Positions 62,803 to 64,000 of a stretch of 64,000 nt of DNA are shown in pieces (the first letter of the stretch is position 1; each line of letters begins with the position of its first letter). Source of the stretch: an uncultured Pelagibacteraceae bacterium. Lineage in GTDB: Bacteria > Pseudomonadota > Alphaproteobacteria > Pelagibacterales > Pelagibacteraceae. The translations under genes were made by a program, and so were the position numbers. The notes below the pieces were generated by a model. That model was given only the letters and a program-made list of their open reading frames with translations. It had not been told where the DNA came from and did not search any database. The stretch spans positions 23,929 through 87,928 of the forward strand of contig CACEMG010000004.1 of NCBI GenBank assembly GCA_902560565.1, given 5' to 3'.

Positions 62803-63057
62803 ATGGCAACAAAAAAAGCAGGTGGATCGTCAAGGAACGGAAGAGATAGTGCTGGTAGAAGACTTGGTGTCAAAATTTATGCAGGTCAAAAAGTCATTCC
62901 AGGTAATATAATTGTAAGACAAAGAGGTACAAAAATATTTCCTGGAGAACATGTCGGAATGGGAAAAGATCATTCAATTTTTTCAAAAATTAAAGGAACA
63001 GTTGAATTCAAAAAAACAAAATCAGATAGAACTTTTGTATCTGTAAAGCCCAATTAA
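62803..63057 (+). CDS. rpmA: 50S ribosomal protein L27
   Basis: An 84-residue protein near the peptidyl transferase centre. [24 protein letters not shown] and the [23 protein letters not shown] segments match the family. No N-terminal extension needing cleavage is present: the sequence starts MATKKAGGS. It lies between rplU and obgE in the standard order. Confidence 0.98.
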   Translation: MATKKAGGSSRNGRDSAGRRLGVKIYAGQKVIPGNIIVRQRGTKIFPGEHVGMGKDHSIFSKIKGTVEFKKTKSDRTFVSVKPN

Positions 63058-63077
63058 TATACAACATATTAAAATAA

Positions 63078-64000
<923 letters not shown>

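Overview
The window is a gene-dense, very AT-rich (roughly 70% A+T by eye) chromosomal segment of an alphaproteobacterium, almost certainly a member of the SAR11 clade (Pelagibacterales). The grounds are the base composition, lysine/isoleucine/asparagine-rich proteins, spacers that are mostly under 50 bases, frequent 4-24 base gene overlaps, and family content: DUF2093, a BamF-like lipoprotein, ChvI/ChvG, ActR/RegA, class I lysyl-tRNA synthetase, MetX/MetW, and a SAM-II riboswitch ahead of metX. I see no insertion sequence, prophage, CRISPR array, tRNA or rRNA, and no block with foreign composition.

Layout. Bases 1-3673 (+) carry the end of lpxK, an LpxL-type acyltransferase, purD and rsmD, with a 59-residue DUF2093 gene on the other strand. 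Bases 3670-10107 (-) are one overlapping run: HAD hydrolase, ribF, ileS, lspA, a BamF-like lipoprotein and pgi. groES-groEL (10229-12193) follow under a heat-shock-type promoter and end in a strong terminator. Bases 12382-17502 hold two small membrane proteins, a DUF6134 protein, a lysine-rich coiled-coil protein, cfa and a DapA-like aldolase. Next come a GT9 glycosyltransferase, a membrane J-domain protein, oligopeptidase B, and hsp20 with an apparent ROSE-like RNA thermometer. A purine permease and a purine phosphoribosyltransferase then converge on a shared terminator.

Bases 24030-34198 hold a GT17 glycosyltransferase, a DUF1330 protein, an AlkA-type glycosylase, an EamA transporter, the run msrA-sulfurtransferase-RND adaptor-RND pump, then a transglycosylase-like lipoprotein, a secreted nuclease, a VanZ-like protein and gpmA. 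Bases 34184-42689 (-) hold polA and the set chvI, chvG, ahcY, a tsaE-amgK fusion and murU-like. After an ABC ATPase, bioY and regA comes a four-gene polyamine operon (44992-49147): type III decarboxylase, deoxyhypusine-synthase-like enzyme, aguB, aguA. Then follow a queuosine-precursor-type transporter, rpmB, pyrD, lysK (all -), and trkH, ampG-like, NlpC/P60 and TPR-sulfotransferase (+). The tyrA-hisC pair diverges from SAM-II-controlled metX-metW-gloB, and the window ends with rplU-rpmA-obgE (obgE cut by the edge).

Most genes are streamlined housekeeping functions. The best leads are in small non-coding elements and gene arrangements: two heat-shock promoters with the same spacing (groESL and hsp20), a thermometer-like hairpin masking the hsp20 ribosome site, a terminator-like hairpin inside a divergent spacer ahead of the polyamine operon with a possible 17-codon leader peptide, a compact SAM-II riboswitch beginning at its promoter's start site, and a TsaE-AmgK fusion next to a MurU-like gene that ties wall recycling to tRNA modification.
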